Assembly: GCA_003695215.1 (NCBI GenBank) | Contig: RFIM01000098.1 | Coordinates: 1 to 20,610, forward strand | From: Chloroflexota bacterium | Lineage (GTDB): Bacteria; Chloroflexota; Anaerolineae; Aggregatilineales; UBA2796 | Direction: 5' to 3' | DNA length: 20,610 bases | Shown here: piece by piece, positions 1 to 7,971 of the stretch | Numbering within the stretch: position 1 is the stretch's first letter | Layout: each line of letters starts with the position of its first letter | The notes under the pieces: model-generated | What the model was told of the DNA's origin: nothing | The model's input: only the letters and a program-made list of their open reading frames with translations | The model's database searches: none | Made by a program: the position numbers and the translations under genes

Positions 1-1
1 C

Positions 2-3000
2 AGCGTGCGCCTGACCTTGACAGGCGTGGTCGCCGATCGCATCGCGGCGCACTTCCCGAAGCATTCGCCCTTGCAGTCCTTGAGCGAAGTCTCGCTGGAG
101 AGCAGCCATAACGCCATCACGGAAGTCCTGCGTGGCGGGCAAATGGTCGTGGTCAATGAGCCACAGCAACACAGCGCGCTCAAGCGCCTGGATGCCGAGC
201 TGGCAGAGGCTTTCGGCAAGCATATCGTAGTGCCGATCAAGACGGGCAATCGCACTGATGCTGTGCTGCTGCTTGGTCGCTCTTTGGTGCAGCCTGATAT
301 AGACGAACGCGACCGTCAATTGAGCTTGACGCTCGCCAGCCAGATCGCTGTCGCCCTTGAGAATCGCCGCTTGTTCAATGCCGTCCAGGACGAGCGCGAG
401 AGCTTGCAGCAGATTCTGAATACGCTGCCGACGGGCGTGATCGTGATGGACGCCTTCACGCGGCAGCCTGTGCTGACCAACCAACGGGCGCGTGAGCTGC
501 TGGGCTTGGATAGCCTGCAGCCCTTTGAAGTCATCCACACCACCACAGGGCTGGCTTTCACCCAAGAGGAGCAGCCCATCTTCCGCGCCTTAGATAATCA
601 AGAGCCTGTGCGCGCTGAGGATATGACGCTCATCGATAGCCACGGCAATCGCACCGACTTGCTGGTGGACGCCGTGCCAATTCTGCGCGGCGGCGAAGTG
701 GTCGGCGCTGTGGCAGTCTACCAAGATGTGACCGAGCTGCGCGAATTGGAAGCCGTGCTCCAAGAGAGCCTGCGCGAGACCACTAGCCTTTATGAAGTGA
801 GCCGCCGTGTGGCTAACGAGAACGAAATTTACGGCATCCTCAACGTGATTGGACGGCATATCGTCGAGGAGTTCGCGGCCACTCACTTCTACGTCATCTT
901 CTACCGCAATGATCAATTCGGGCCGATCTACACGGCTTGGCGCTCGCCTGATGGCGTCACTGTAGACTTGGCGGACGACTCCACAGTGCCTTTGCCGCGC
1001 GCCTTGCTGACGCGAGAAGCCTTCGTGGATACCAACATCCACGAGAATCCGACCTTCAGCAACGATCCGCAAATTCAGGCGCTCGGGATCGTCTCGCTTG
1101 GCGTCTTCCCGATGCGCGCGCGCAACCAGATCACTGGCTGGCTGTGCGTTGGCTACGATACCTATCATCCGTTCTCTTCTGAGGAGCGGCGCGCCTTCAG
1201 CAACCTGACCGACCAAGCCGCCGCCGCTTGCGAGACCGCCCGCCTGGCTGAGGAGACTGCCCAAGCCTTGCAGACGACCACGCTGCTCTTCGAGGCGAGC
1301 TTGCACATCCGCCAAGCCGACTCAATCGAGGCGACTGTCGCGGCCCTGCGCGATGAACTCATCAAGCTCGCGCCCAGCCGCATTGACGTGCTGTTGCTGC
1401 GCATGCGCGAGAGCGAACAGCGCATAGACTGGGTCTTGGCCTGGCGCGCCGACGATCCCAGCTCGCAGGCAGTGCAAGTTGATACCCCGCTGATGCAAGG
1501 CGACTGGGATTTGCTGGACTTGCCGCCATACTTCATCGAAGACGTCCAAGATGCCGATCCAAACTTGCTGGATCGCATCCAGCCATTGCTGTACCTTGGC
1601 GCTTTCAGCGCGCAGGCCGCTGTGCCGATGTCGGTTAAGGGACAAGTCAGAGGGCGCGTCATCATCACCTACGATGAGCCACATCGCTTCACCCATACCG
1701 AGCAACAACTGCTGGTGACGCTAGCCGACCAAGCCGCTATTTCGATAGATAACTTCGTCTTGGTGCAGCAGACGCAAGATTCGCTTGAAGAGACGGCTGT
1801 GCTGTATCAGACCACGCGTGCCATCGCCAACGCCGCCACAGCGCGCGATGAACTGAGCGCCATCGTAAACTACGCCATACCACCGCTCGTCAACCGCCTT
1901 CTGCTCCTGCGCCTGACGAGCGGCGATTGGGAAGATCGGAATGCAGCTGTAGAAGTAGTGGCTTCTTGGCAACGTGACGAAGATGGCTATGATCTGACGG
2001 GCATACGCCTCACCTCTGAGCAATTCCCGCTCTGGGATATCATCAAACGGCCTGAGCCAACTTGGATTGAAGATATCCATGCGCCGCATGCCTACATGGA
2101 TGCCTTCAGCCTAGATGTCGAAGCCATTGAGCTTCTGTTCGGCGCGCGCGCCATAGTTGCCTTCCCGCTCTTTGGCGCCAATCGAACGCCGCTAGGTGCC
2201 CTGTTGATAAGCGCCGACTCAACTTGGCGGCTGAATGAGCGTGAGATGCGAGTCTTCTCCTCCATCTCAGACCTGATCGGCATCGGCATGGAGCGCCGCA
2301 ACTTGCTAGAACAAGCGACGCGACGCGCGCGCCAGTTGGCGCTCAGCGCTGAGATCGCCCAGACTGCCGCTAGCACGTTGCACCTGAGCGAGTTGTTCGA
2401 TCTGATCGTGAACCAGATCAAAGATCGCTTTGGCTACGATCACGTACAGATTTTCCGCATCGATCCTGATGGCAAGTTCGCGCGCGTGGTCTCTTCAACA
2501 GGTGAGGCAGGCAAGCGGCTCTTGGCGCGCGGGCACGGCCTGCCTGTCGGCTCGCGCTCAGTGATCGGCCAGGTGACTGCGACTGGCCTACCACAGATCG
2601 TCGGTGATACAGCTGATCCACGCGCTATCCATAAGCCGAACCCTGACTTGCCCGATACGCGCGCCGAAATGGCCCTGCCGCTGATCGCCCGTGACGTGAT
2701 CCTCGGCGCGCTGGACGTGCAAAGCAACACGCCCGGCGCCTTCACCCAAGATGACGTGGCTATTCTCTCGACCCTAGCTGGTCAGATCGCCATCGCTATC
2801 GATAACGCCGAGCTGTTCGCCTCATCAGTGCGCCGCGCCGAAGAGCTGCGCTTCCTCTTCGATGCCACGCGCGCTGCCACAGCGGCCTTCAGCGAAACTG
2901 AAGGGCAAGCCGAGCGATTGCGCGAGATCGCCGAGCTGATGCGCGATAAGCTCAACGCCTTAGCAGCAGCCATCTTGATCTTCGATGATAGTGGCACGCG

Positions 3001-4159
3001 CCTTGTGCCTTATGGCTCGGTCGAGAGCGGCAAGACGTTGATCATCCCGCCGCACTACGAATTTGCGCAGCCTTTCTTCAAAGAATTCGCTCAGGCCCAC
3101 GAGCCATTGCTGATCGACGATCTAGCAGCGGCGCAGGAGACGGCACGCAGCACAGGCGCGTTGAGCCTGGCGCGCTCTGTGCAGGCGCTGCGCAGCTTCT
3201 TGCCTGAGCAAGGCTCGCTGCTGCTCGTGCCGCTCTACGCGGGCGAAAACTTCATCGGCGCGCTTGGCGCCGTGCGCGACGTGACCAATGGCTTCACTGA
3301 CGATGGGCTGCGCCTGATGCAGACGCTCGGCTCATCGCTGAGCGCTACCATCCAGAATGCGCGCCTGCTGCGCGAAGTCCGTGCTGCCAACATGCGCTTG
3401 ATGGAACTCGACCGCCTCAAGAGCCAATTCCTAGCCAATATGTCGCACGAGCTGCGCACGCCGCTGAACTCGATCATCGGCTTCTCGCGCGTGATCCTCA
3501 AAGGCATTGACGGCCCGCTGACCGAGCTGCAGCAGCAAGACCTGACCACGATCTATGAGAGCGGCAAGCATCTGCTCGGCTTGGTCAACGACATTCTGGA
3601 TCAAGCCAAGATCGAAGCCGACCGCATGGAATTCGCCATTGCGCCCTTCGCCATGCAGGAAGTGGTCAAAGGCGTGGCGTCCACGGCAGTCGGCTTGTTG
3701 AAAGACAAGCCCGTGCGGCTTTACCAGGAGATCGAGCCTGACTTGCCGAACGTGCTAGGCGACGAGTTCCGTACGCGCCAAGCGTTGCTGAATCTGGTCT
3801 CAAACGCGGCCAAATTCACGCATCAAGGCAGCATCACTATCGCCTGCTTCCGCACCGAGCTGGACGGCGTGCCGATGGTGCAAGTCTCAGTGACGGATAC
3901 AGGCATCGGCATTCCGCGTGATAAGCTGGATATCATCTTCGAGCCCTTTCAACAGGTGGATAACAACGCGGCGCGCCAATACGAAGGCACGGGCTTGGGC
4001 TTGCCGATCTCGCGCAAGCTGATCGAAAAGCAAGGCGGGCGCATGTGGGTGGAGAGCGAGGTCGGCGTCGGCTCGACCTTCAGCTTTGTGCTGCCCATCG
4101 CCGGCGTTGCTCAGGGCGAGCAACCCAGCAGCGAGGCGAGCGCCGAGATGGGTGATTAG
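2..4159 (+). CDS. Multi-GAF/PAS sensor histidine kinase, 5' end cut by the window
   Basis: Soluble sensor kinase that probably autophosphorylates on His and passes the phosphate to a separate regulator, since it has no receiver domain of its own. The frame is open to the left edge; the GTG at 5 is probably internal, so the start lies outside. Counting from that GTG, I see a partial GAF (to about 125), a PAS domain (about 128-250, ending in the typical VYQDVTELRELE), and five further GAF-like units starting near 259, 418, 587, 766 and 941. A short helical linker leads to HisKA with the H-box MSHELRTPLN (His1148), the N-box NLVSNAAKFT (from 1263), the G1 box DTGIGIP (Asp1298) and a GTGLGLPISRKL G2 box. 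No membrane segment is visible. GAF ligands cannot be read from sequence. The family call is firm; signal and partner are unknown. Confidence 0.93.
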   Translation, partial: SVRLTLTGVVADRIAAHFPKHSPLQSLSEVSLESSHNAITEVLRGGQMVVVNEPQQHSALKRLDAELAEAFGKHIVVPIKTGNRTDAVLLLGRSLVQPDIDERDRQLSLTLASQIAVALENRRLFNAVQDERESLQQILNTLPTGVIVMDAFTRQPVLTNQRARELLGLDSLQPFEVIHTTTGLAFTQEEQPIFRALDNQEPVRAEDMTLIDSHGNRTDLLVDAVPILRGGEVVGAVAVYQDVTELRELEAVLQESLRETTSLYEVSRRVANENEIYGILNVIGRHIVEEFAATHFYVIFYRNDQFGPIYTAWRSPDGVTVDLADDSTVPLPRALLTREAFVDTNIHENPTFSNDPQIQALGIVSLGVFPMRARNQITGWLCVGYDTYHPFSSEERRAFSNLTDQAAAACETARLAEETAQALQTTTLLFEASLHIRQADSIEATVAALRDELIKLAPSRIDVLLLRMRESEQRIDWVLAWRADDPSSQAVQVDTPLMQGDWDLLDLPPYFIEDVQDADPNLLDRIQPLLYLGAFSAQAAVPMSVKGQVRGRVIITYDEPHRFTHTEQQLLVTLADQAAISIDNFVLVQQTQDSLEETAVLYQTTRAIANAATARDELSAIVNYAIPPLVNRLLLLRLTSGDWEDRNAAVEVVASWQRDEDGYDLTGIRLTSEQFPLWDIIKRPEPTWIEDIHAPHAYMDAFSLDVEAIELLFGARAIVAFPLFGANRTPLGALLISADSTWRLNEREMRVFSSISDLIGIGMERRNLLEQATRRARQLALSAEIAQTAASTLHLSELFDLIVNQIKDRFGYDHVQIFRIDPDGKFARVVSSTGEAGKRLLARGHGLPVGSRSVIGQVTATGLPQIVGDTADPRAIHKPNPDLPDTRAEMALPLIARDVILGALDVQSNTPGAFTQDDVAILSTLAGQIAIAIDNAELFASSVRRAEELRFLFDATRAATAAFSETEGQAERLREIAELMRDKLNALAAAILIFDDSGTRLVPYGSVESGKTLIIPPHYEFAQPFFKEFAQAHEPLLIDDLAAAQETARSTGALSLARSVQALRSFLPEQGSLLLVPLYAGENFIGALGAVRDVTNGFTDDGLRLMQTLGSSLSATIQNARLLREVRAANMRLMELDRLKSQFLANMSHELRTPLNSIIGFSRVILKGIDGPLTELQQQDLTTIYESGKHLLGLVNDILDQAKIEADRMEFAIAPFAMQEVVKGVASTAVGLLKDKPVRLYQEIEPDLPNVLGDEFRTRQALLNLVSNAAKFTHQGSITIACFRTELDGVPMVQVSVTDTGIGIPRDKLDIIFEPFQQVDNNAARQYEGTGLGLPISRKLIEKQGGRMWVESEVGVGSTFSFVLPIAGVAQGEQPSSEASAEMGD

Positions 4160-4186
4160 GCGGCATCGCGCTGATGAAAGGTGAGA

Positions 4187-4621
4187 ATGGAAGAGCTACT
4201 AGACGGTTTCTCAGTCGTCATTCCGATCGCAGTTGCCTGGGGCGAGATGGACGCCTTCGGGCATGTGAACAACGTCGTCTATTTCCGCTACTTTGAGAGC
4301 GCGCGGATCGCCTATTTCGAACGCATCCAGATGCTGGATTACATGCAAGCGGTCGGTGTGGGGCCGATCGTGGCTTCTTTGCAGTGCCGTTTTCGTGCGC
4401 CGCTGACTTATCCAGATAAGCTCTCAGTCGGCGTGCGTGCTCACAGCCTTGAGGCCGACCGCTTCATGATGGATTACTGCGTGGTCAGCCAGAAGTTGGC
4501 GAAAGTTGCGGCTGAGGGCAGCGGCTTGGTCGTGATGTACGATTACAAGGCGCGCAGCAAAGCGCCAATGCCTGAGCTGCTGCGCGAACGCATCTTGGCG
4601 CTTGAATCGGCCTCGTCTTAA
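4187..4621 (+). CDS. Acyl-CoA thioesterase, hot-dog fold (4HBT/YbgC-like)
   Basis: Small single-domain enzyme (144 aa) of the 4-hydroxybenzoyl-CoA thioesterase family, which hydrolyses acyl-CoA thioesters in the cytoplasm. The N-terminal signature WGEMDAFGHVNNVVYFRYFE carries the family's catalytic Asp (Asp22) and the following G-H-V-N-N turn. The rest has the expected hot-dog length, with the FRAPLTYPD and VMYDYKARSKAPMPE strands. I chose ATG 4187 because AAAGG lies about five bases before it; an in-frame GTG at 4181 would add two residues. It follows the sensor kinase by only 27 bases on the same strand, so it is probably co-transcribed. Substrate chain length is not predictable. Confidence 0.88.
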   Translation: MEELLDGFSVVIPIAVAWGEMDAFGHVNNVVYFRYFESARIAYFERIQMLDYMQAVGVGPIVASLQCRFRAPLTYPDKLSVGVRAHSLEADRFMMDYCVVSQKLAKVAAEGSGLVVMYDYKARSKAPMPELLRERILALESASS

Positions 4622-4655
4622 GCAGGCTGCTTGTAAGCCTCAGCCGCAGTCAAGC

Positions 4656-4661
4656 TATAAT
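4656..4661 (+). promoter_or_regulatory. Possible -10 box (TATAAT) for the lipoprotein gene
   Basis: A perfect TATAAT lies in the 58-base gap before the lipoprotein start at 4680. A TTGTAA at 4631-4636 could be the -35 box, but the 19-base spacer is long. The implied leader would be only about 12 bases, with no clear ribosome binding site. Tentative. Confidence 0.4.
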
Positions 4662-4679
4662 TGCCATGAACGGCTTAAG

Positions 4680-5495
4680 ATGATGCTCGAGGACTTGCGC
4701 GTGCCAAAAAACCGACGTTTGGTCTGGCTGTGGTGCTGCTTGGGCGTGCTTGTGGCCAGTTGCAGCCAGAGTAACACCACTAACCCTGCTACGCCAATTG
4801 CAACGCTCGCGCTGCTGAAGTGGACAAACGTGCCAACAGCCAGCCCGACGTCGACGCCGCGCCTGCGCCGCACGCCGACCTTCAACCCTGCTACGCTGAT
4901 CGCGCTCACCCTAGTGCCAACGCCGCTGCCGCTCTCGGTCAATATGCCGCATTGCCAAGAGACGCCCGTCGGCAGCTTGTTGTGCCTCGGCAGCCTCTCC
5001 AATCCGCTTTCCGAGCCGATCAGCCAGATGATCGTGCGCATCTACCTTGTGGATCAGTTCGGCAACGCTTTGGCGATGCGCGAAGTCCCCACGGCGCGCC
5101 ACTACCTGCTGCCCAATGAAAGCACGCCTTATGGCGCGCAGTTTGAGCAAACGCCTTCAGAATACAGCGGCGCTGTGGCAGAGATCGCGCGCGCCCTGCC
5201 CAACGCGCAACCTTTGCCCGACCTGGCCGTAGAGCGCCTGGAGAGCACCTACGCCGAAGGCTTGTATGTCGTCAGCGGCGAGCTGCGCAATCGCAGCGAG
5301 CAGACTGTAGAACAGCTTAGCCTGGTAGCGACGCTCTACGACGAAGCAGGTCAAGTTACAGGCTTTCGCCATCTGCGCTTGCCACAACAGCAAGTGCTGC
5401 TGCCCAAGCAGAACCTGCCCTTTCAAGTGGCGATCATTCCGCACCTGGCAGGCACGCAGCACGTCGCCGCTGCAGCTGAAGGCAAGCTGCCCTGA
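4680..5495 (+). CDS. Lipoprotein with two FxLYD-like domains
   Basis: Exported lipid-anchored protein of unknown function, 271 aa from ATG 4680 (a second ATG follows at 4683). The N-terminus has positive charges (KNRR), a short hydrophobic run and the lipobox VASC, with the lipidated Cys at residue 28. A Ser/Thr/Pro-rich linker (about 29-85) follows, typical of a surface tether. Two related beta-rich units come next, about 89-160 and 180-255. Each has the FxLYD-type pattern: a G-x-L-x-N start, then a strand ending in YLVDQFGN or LYDEAGQ, then a segment resembling LLPNES or LLPKQN. Translation could also begin further upstream in the same frame, within the thioesterase end, but the signal peptide fits 4680. 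Function not recognised. Confidence 0.75.
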   Translation: MMLEDLRVPKNRRLVWLWCCLGVLVASCSQSNTTNPATPIATLALLKWTNVPTASPTSTPRLRRTPTFNPATLIALTLVPTPLPLSVNMPHCQETPVGSLLCLGSLSNPLSEPISQMIVRIYLVDQFGNALAMREVPTARHYLLPNESTPYGAQFEQTPSEYSGAVAEIARALPNAQPLPDLAVERLESTYAEGLYVVSGELRNRSEQTVEQLSLVATLYDEAGQVTGFRHLRLPQQQVLLPKQNLPFQVAIIPHLAGTQHVAAAAEGKLP

Positions 5496-5531
5496 GCCCT
5501 TGAACGCATTTCTAACCGCCTCTAATGCAAT

Positions 5532-5565
5532 TTGACATCTCGCAACGTTCGAATCTGATTAAAAT
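5532..5565 (+). promoter_or_regulatory. Possible promoter with a long spacer before the cNMP-domain kinase
   Basis: A perfect TTGACA at 5532-5537 and a TAAAAT at 5560-5565 lie in the 99-base gap before the kinase gene. Their spacing of 22 bases is too long for an ordinary sigma-70 promoter, so one of the two may be fortuitous or an activator may be needed. The kinase ATG at 5595 has a GAGG motif five to six bases upstream. Confidence 0.35.
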
Positions 5566-5594
5566 GGTAGCATACGAGCGAAGATGAGGCGCAG

Positions 5595-6863
5595 ATGGCC
5601 ATTGAACCACTTGAGCTTTTGCGGCAAACCTTTCCGGGCATTCAAAGCGCCGAAGAGCTAGCCCAGCTGGCGCAGCTGGCGCGGCAAGCTACCTACCCGC
5701 CCAATACCGTTTTGTGCCGCGAAGGCGCTTACGAAAAGGTGCTGTATTTGATCTGCGAAGGCGAGGTGATCATCACCAAGCGCTTTGACTCGCTCAGCGA
5801 CGAGCATTTGGTGCTGCGGCGCGCTGCCAGCGGCGATTACTTCGGCGAGATGGCCATCATCTCTGATGCGCCACGCTCAGCCACAGTCACTACCACGCGC
5901 GAGACCACCGTCCTCGAGATCGATCAGGACGTCTTCCGCACCATTCTGGAGCGCAACGCCGATCTGGCTATGCAGATGGTGCGCCAAACCTTTGAGCGCT
6001 TGCGCCAAAACGACCGCATGACGCTTGAAGAGCTGCGCAAAGCCTTCAGCACGCTTGAAAAGCTCGACCGCGCTAAGCTCGATTTCATCGAAGTGACGGC
6101 TCACGAGCTGCGCACGCCGCTGACTATCATGCGCGGCTATGCCAGCATGATGTTGACTGACCCTGCTGTGCGCGATAATCCAACGCTGCGCGAGATGGCC
6201 CAGGGCATCGTCAATGGCAGCCAGCGCTTGCACGAGATCGTCAACAACATGCTCGATGTACAGCGCATCGACCTGGCCCAAGTCTCAGTGGCAGCAGTGC
6301 CTGTCTCCTTGCCCTTAGTGCTGCGCGGCGCCGAGATGCAGTTCAAAGAAGCCCTTCAGGAGCGCCGCCTGACGCTGCTGATGGATTTGGCGCAAAACGA
6401 CGGCGAGGGCGGCACTTATATTGAAGCCGATCCAGGCTTGCTGGGCAAAGCCTTCTACCACATGCTGATGAATGCGATCAAATACACGCCTGATGGCGGC
6501 ACGATCCGCATCAGCCTGCGCTACGAAGATCATCCGATCCTGGAGCGCGTGGCGCATGTCCAGATCGCTGATACGGGCATCGGCATCGATCCTGAGTATC
6601 ACACACTCATCTTCGAGAAATTCTACCGCCTTGGCGATGTGCAGCTGCATTCCAGTGGCAAGACGGCTTTCAAGGCAGGCGGGCCAGGCCTAGGCTTGGC
6701 GATTGCGCGCGGCGCTGTTTTGGCCCATGGCGGCGAGATTTGGGTCGAGAGCGAAGGCCACGATGAGGTGAACTGCAAGGGCAGCGTCTTCCACGTGATC
6801 CTGCCTGTGAGGGCGTCTTTCCGCGAGAAGATGGCGCTGCTGCGCGTGCGTTACGGCGATTAG
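5595..6863 (+). CDS. Soluble histidine kinase with cyclic-nucleotide-binding-like domain
   Basis: Cytoplasmic sensor kinase (422 aa) whose input is a Crp/cNMP-type beta-barrel. Residues about 15-130 form the cNMP-binding fold. Its phosphate-binding cassette reads FGEMAIISDAPRSATV (Gly84, Glu85, Arg94) and keeps the Glu and Arg that contact the ribose and cyclic phosphate in true binders, so ligand binding is plausible. A helical linker (about 130-160) leads to HisKA with the H-box TAHELRTPLT (His170), then the N-box Asn293, the G1 box DTGIGID (Asp326) and the G2 box GPGLGLAIARG. There is no transmembrane segment and no receiver domain, so the phosphate must pass to a separate protein. It ends directly against the convergent lysK gene: the two stop codons touch. 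Confident for domains, inferred for ligand. Confidence 0.92.
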   Translation: MAIEPLELLRQTFPGIQSAEELAQLAQLARQATYPPNTVLCREGAYEKVLYLICEGEVIITKRFDSLSDEHLVLRRAASGDYFGEMAIISDAPRSATVTTTRETTVLEIDQDVFRTILERNADLAMQMVRQTFERLRQNDRMTLEELRKAFSTLEKLDRAKLDFIEVTAHELRTPLTIMRGYASMMLTDPAVRDNPTLREMAQGIVNGSQRLHEIVNNMLDVQRIDLAQVSVAAVPVSLPLVLRGAEMQFKEALQERRLTLLMDLAQNDGEGGTYIEADPGLLGKAFYHMLMNAIKYTPDGGTIRISLRYEDHPILERVAHVQIADTGIGIDPEYHTLIFEKFYRLGDVQLHSSGKTAFKAGGPGLGLAIARGAVLAHGGEIWVESEGHDEVNCKGSVFHVILPVRASFREKMALLRVRYGD

Positions 6864-7916
6864 CTACATCTGGCTGAGGCTTTGCAGCACGCGCACTAGG
6901 ACGCGCACAGCGCGCTCGTATTCAGCCAGCTCGATATGCTCGTTCGGCGTGTGATCGAGCGCCGAATCGCCTGGGCCGTAGGCGACGATCGGGCAGCGCC
7001 AAACAGGCCCAACAATGTTCATATCCGAAGTGCCTGTCTTATAGACGAAGCCCGGCCTGCCGCCTTCATCGCGTATGGCGTTGTTGAAGGCGCGCACAAG
7101 CGGCGTGTTCTTCTCAGAACGGTAGGTGAGTTCCTCGCCGCGATAGCTCAGCTGCGCGCCATTGGCGTAGACGTTCAGGCGCGCCTTGAGCGCGTTCGGC
7201 GTCAGGTCAGGCGGCAAGCGGAAGCTGAGCGTCATATAGGAAGTCTCGTGGAAGCCGTCATCTTCGCTGTGGATGTGCCGCAGGGTCGTGAAGAGCTGGT
7301 CGAAAGCTTTTTCGCGCCCTTCATTGAAGGACTCCACGTCGGCGCGCACAGCATTCCAAAAGGCGACCGCTGTCTCAAGCGCGTTTGGCTCAGGGCGCGC
7401 TGTGTGACTGATCGGCTTGGTGAAACAATAATCCAGCAGCATGCGCCCTTTGTAGCCTAGGGTGATCCGATCCCAGCGGCTCGGCTCGCCGATGATCACC
7501 AAAGCTGGCTGGTAGACGCTCAGAGCGTGCCGTGCGCCTTTGGAAGTGACCGCCTCTTCTTCAGTGGCGCCGATCACGATGATGCGCCAACCACTTTGCC
7601 TGCCGACAAGGGCTGCAGCGCTGGCAAAGGCCGCTAGCGGGCCTTTAGCGTCAACAGCGCCGCGCCCATAGAGCTTGCCATCCTCGATCCGCGGCGGAAT
7701 GTAGCCAACTACGGTATCAATGTGACCGAGCAGGACGCATTCGCGCGGGCCTTCGCCAAGCACGCCGACCGCGTTATCGGCAGCGTCGACGAAGGCGTTA
7801 TCAAAGCCAAGCGCCTGCATCTGTGCTGCAAGGTATTCGCTGGCGCGGCGCTCTTGGTGTGAAGGGCTGTAAATTTCCACCAATCCGTAGAGCAAGGCCA
7901 CAGGATCGATTTGCAT
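6864..7916 (-). CDS. lysK: [LysW]-lysine hydrolase, M20 family zinc peptidase
   Basis: Probable last enzyme of the LysW (amino-group carrier protein) lysine pathway: it frees lysine from the C-terminal Glu of LysW. Length is 350 aa, as expected for LysK. Zinc ligands and catalytic residues of M20 peptidases are visible: GHIDTV (His65, Asp67), GRGAVDAKGP (Asp89), the EEE run (Glu119-121), GEPSRW (Glu144) and the C-terminal HTPNEH (His322). The stretch GHIDTVVGYIPPRIEDGKLY closely resembles LysK/ArgE-like LysW enzymes rather than DapE or CPG2. A closely related role with ornithine is possible. It is the last gene of the korA-korB-lysK run, 55 bases after korB. That gap holds a strong hairpin, and a weak GAGAG ribosome-binding motif sits just before the ATG. 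LysW and the other lys genes are not in this window. Confidence 0.85.
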   Translation of the reverse strand: MQIDPVALLYGLVEIYSPSHQERRASEYLAAQMQALGFDNAFVDAADNAVGVLGEGPRECVLLGHIDTVVGYIPPRIEDGKLYGRGAVDAKGPLAAFASAAALVGRQSGWRIIVIGATEEEAVTSKGARHALSVYQPALVIIGEPSRWDRITLGYKGRMLLDYCFTKPISHTARPEPNALETAVAFWNAVRADVESFNEGREKAFDQLFTTLRHIHSEDDGFHETSYMTLSFRLPPDLTPNALKARLNVYANGAQLSYRGEELTYRSEKNTPLVRAFNNAIRDEGGRPGFVYKTGTSDMNIVGPVWRCPIVAYGPGDSALDHTPNEHIELAEYERAVRVLVRVLQSLSQM

Positions 7917-7958
7917 AGCGCTCTCTCAGGCTTGAGAGCGCTTCACAGCGCTCTCAAG
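7917..7958 (-). promoter_or_regulatory. Alternative-hairpin element between korB and lysK
   Basis: On the plus strand, CTTGAGAGCGCT (7931-7942), a TCAC loop and AGCGCTCTCAAG (7947-7958) form a perfect 12-bp inverted repeat. A third copy, AGCGCTCTC (7917-7925), touches the lysK ATG and can pair instead with GAGAGCGCT (7934-7942), using the same arm. In the mRNA these two hairpins exclude each other. The promoter-proximal one leaves the GAGAG motif before the ATG free, while the distal one buries it. No U-tract follows, so it is not a standard terminator. It may be a translational switch, an RNA-processing or stability hairpin, or a protein-binding site. Confidence 0.6.
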
Positions 7959-7971
7959 CGCGTCGTGTGCC

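Noticed and set aside
590..1315. Minus-strand open frame inside the GAF kinase gene
   Set aside because: Antisense shadow of a well-supported coding region, with no motif or ribosome binding site.
7917..7958. CRISPR-like repeat
   Set aside because: Three short units in direct and inverted orientation with no regular spacers; this is a hairpin element, not an array.
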